A DNA stretch of 8,204 bases from contig CBFICO010000106.1 in NCBI GenBank assembly GCA_965661115.1, forward strand, positions 1 through 8,204, given 5' to 3'. The translations under genes and the position numbers were made by a program. Shown in pieces: positions 7,208 to 8,204 of this stretch. Each line of letters starts with the position of its first letter. Within the stretch, counting starts at the first letter, position 1. Origin of the DNA: UBA6770 sp965661115. GTDB lineage: Bacteria > Bacteroidota > Bacteroidia > Flavobacteriales_G > Salibacteraceae. The notes beneath the pieces were generated by a model. The model made no database searches and was not told the DNA's origin. It saw only the letters and a list, made by a program, of their open reading frames with translations.

Positions 7208-7229
7208 CATATCCTAAAAAAAGGATATG
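7208..7229 (+). terminator. Hairpin after saccharopine dehydrogenase gene, possible terminator
   Basis: CATATCCT (7208-7215) and AGGATATG (7222-7229) form a perfect 8-bp stem around six A, starting 4 bases after the stop codon. The bases that follow (CTATTTG) are not a strong T tract. It may stop or stabilise the 3' end of the transcript. Confidence 0.5.
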
Positions 7230-7277
7230 CTATTTGAAACTTTGAATATTAACAAGAGTAAACTTGGATGTGAGCTT

Positions 7278-7336
7278 GAGATTCCCGACTCGTCGTTCCT
7301 CCCTGGCTGTTCGGCAGACAGGCTCTCGGGAATGAT
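7278..7336 (-). repeat. Nested-hairpin repeat unit (same family)
   Basis: The unit starts GAGATTCC and ends GGAATGAT. The outer 8-bp stem is ATTCCCGA (7281-7288) with TCGGGAAT (7326-7333). Inside, CCTGGCTG (7302-7309) and CAGACAGG (7315-7322) pair except at one position, giving a hairpin within a hairpin. It has the same boundary motif as the unit at 2567-2592 but a longer interior. It lies in the 380-bp convergent gap 7204-7583, which shows no coding frame. Strand means unit orientation. Confidence 0.65.
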
Positions 7337-7351
7337 GTAGTTTTTAAAATC

Positions 7352-7510
7352 GTCATTCCGTAAACGTAAGCGAATCAATTCTCAGAAGGAGAATTGTGTG
7401 AAATAGTTGTGCGTAATCTCCAGATTGAATAAGGTGAAATTCAAAATGCTTTGAGATACCTTGTAGAAATGTCTTAACGAATTTCTTGTCCACTAATCTC
7501 AATGAATGTC
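7352..7510. repeat. Composite structured intergenic repeat, copy B (BIME-like)
   Basis: This is a diverged homologue of the element at 908-1079. The first 23 bases, starting GTCATTCCGTAAACGTAA, match copy A except at one position. Later shared blocks are ATAGTTG (7403-7409), AATCTC (7415-7420), GAATTTCTTG (7480-7489) and CTAATCT near the end. The terminal inverted repeat is degenerate (TGAATGTC at 7503-7510). The forward unit is 7352-7420; the inverted unit starts GAGATACC (7453). A perfect 8-bp hairpin, CAATTCTC/GAGAATTG with loop AGAAG (7376-7396), occupies the place of the imperfect 935-955 hairpin of copy A. The central 15-bp stem of copy A and its last hairpin are not preserved here. Confidence 0.7.
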
Positions 7511-7534
7511 GGTTAATTATATAAGGTTAAATGC

Positions 7535-7561
7535 AAAAAAAGCACCCCTAAAGGTGCTTTT
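7535..7561 (-). terminator. Rho-independent terminator of PaaE-like gene
   Basis: On the minus strand, AAAAGCACC and GGTGCTTTT form a 9-bp stem around a 6-base loop, ending in seven T. It begins 22 bases after the stop codon of the oxidoreductase gene. The plus strand has only four T after the stem, so any action on the convergent transcript would be weaker. Confidence 0.88.
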
Positions 7562-7583
7562 CAATTCTATATTTCAGTAAAGA

Positions 7584-8204
7584 CTATACCACGTCAAAAT
7601 CAACCACACACTTCTCTGAAGTAGGATGCGCTTGACAAGTAAGTATATATCCGTCCTCAACTTCTTTGTCGTCTAAGGCGTAGTTCATTTCCATTCTTGC
7701 AGAACCTTCAACCACTTTGGCTTTGCAAGTACAGCAAACTGCTCCTTTACAAGAATATGGGGCATCAACGCCAGCGTCAAAAGAAGCGTCTAAAATGCTA
7801 TCTCCCTTACTTGATAATTCAAATTCAAACTCTTCATCGTCCATAATTACGGTGATTTGAGATGTGATTTCAGCATTTGGATCAACTGTTTTTTCAGCAG
7901 AAACTACAGGTGTTGTAAAAAGCTCAAAGTGGATATTTTCTTTTGCCACATTACTTGATTCCAACCAACCTTTAATGTCCATAATCATTTGCTCGGGACC
8001 ACATAAAAAGAATTCGTCTCCGTCAAGCAGTTTGGTTTGTTTTAGATCTAACTCAACACATTTTTCTTTTCCAACTCTACCGGAAAATAACGGGTCAGTA
8101 GTGTTTTCTCTGCTCAACATGTCAATTCTTGTGAATCTACCATTTGAGTTAGCAATCAAATCATTTAACGCATCGTTAAAAATGATGCTTTCGTTAGTGC
8201 GGTT
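7584..8204 (-). CDS. PaaE-like ferredoxin-NAD(P)H oxidoreductase with 2Fe-2S domain, C-terminal part (cut by right edge)
   Basis: This electron-transfer flavoprotein takes electrons from NAD(P)H through FAD to a plant-type 2Fe-2S cluster and on to an oxygenase or other acceptor. The frame is open to the right edge, giving 206 visible residues of an expected 350 or so. The N-terminal FAD-binding barrel is missing. The visible part starts NRTNESIIF, the typical loop of the NAD(P)-binding domain. It continues with MLSRE (29-33) and LCGPEQM (67-73, the C-G-P nucleotide site), then a linker. The C-terminal ferredoxin has cluster ligands Cys152, Cys157 and Cys160 (C-X4-C-X2-C) and Cys190. The TTG at 8157-8159 is internal, not the start. 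The family includes PaaE (phenylacetyl-CoA epoxidase reductase) and other oxygenase reductases. No paa genes are visible, so the partner is unknown. A strong terminator follows, so this is the last gene of its unit. Confidence 0.9.
   Translation of the reverse strand, partial: NRTNESIIFNDALNDLIANSNGRFTRIDMLSRENTTDPLFSGRVGKEKCVELDLKQTKLLDGDEFFLCGPEQMIMDIKGWLESSNVAKENIHFELFTTPVVSAEKTVDPNAEITSQITVIMDDEEFEFELSSKGDSILDASFDAGVDAPYSCKGAVCCTCKAKVVEGSARMEMNYALDDKEVEDGYILTCQAHPTSEKCVVDFDVV

Noticed and set aside
7278..7510. Clustered repeats considered as a CRISPR array or tRNA-like cloverleaf
   Set aside because: Units alternate in orientation, lack regular spacing and unique spacers, and show no anticodon stem, T-loop or CCA pattern.
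8157..8159. TTG as the start codon of the right-edge oxidoreductase
   Set aside because: The frame continues to the window edge with family sequence (NRTNESIIF), so the codon is an internal leucine.

Overview
The window looks like a chromosomal segment of a Bacteroidota bacterium, most likely a Flavobacteriales-type lineage. The DNA is AT-rich. Genes lack strong Shine-Dalgarno sequences. Two upstream regions carry a TAnnTTTG box, the Bacteroidota -7 promoter element. DUF4476 and this form of DUF4159 protein are typical of the phylum. There is no phage, plasmid, transposase, CRISPR, tRNA or rRNA, and the genes are ordinary metabolic and maintenance genes.

Layout. Bases 1-855 (+) are the C-terminal part of histidine ammonia-lyase (hutH), cut by the left edge. 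A convergent intergenic region follows (856-1092), filled mostly by a 172-bp structured repeat. Then, on the minus strand, come rsmE (2444-1749) and a DUF4159 exported protein (1752-1093), overlapping by 4 bases. A 226-bp gap holds a small hairpin repeat and the terminator of pckA. pckA (4287-2671, -) encodes ATP-dependent PEP carboxykinase. Next is a minus-strand pair: a secreted DUF4476 protein (5780-4806) overlapping a four-helix DUF423 membrane protein (4828-4403). Divergent from these, separated by 58 bases, is a saccharopine-dehydrogenase/reductase-type enzyme (5839-7203, +). A 380-bp convergent gap (7204-7583) has no gene. It holds a terminator-like hairpin, two more repeat elements and a strong terminator. 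The right edge cuts a PaaE-like flavin/2Fe-2S oxidoreductase (8204-7584, -), of which only the C-terminal 206 residues are visible.

Function. HutH (histidine to urocanate), the saccharopine enzyme (lysine/2-aminoadipate metabolism) and PckA (oxaloacetate to PEP) would fit growth on amino acids with gluconeogenesis. They are separate transcription units, however, so this is only a metabolic theme, not an operon.

The most notable structure is not a gene. At least six intergenic units share one boundary motif, GTCATTCC...GGAATCTC, or its reverse complement GAGATTCC...GGAATGAC. Their interiors are variable and able to form hairpins. Two pairs of units are arranged head to tail-inverted as composite elements of about 160-170 bp, in the manner of REP/BIME elements of other bacteria. 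Both composites lie between convergent genes.
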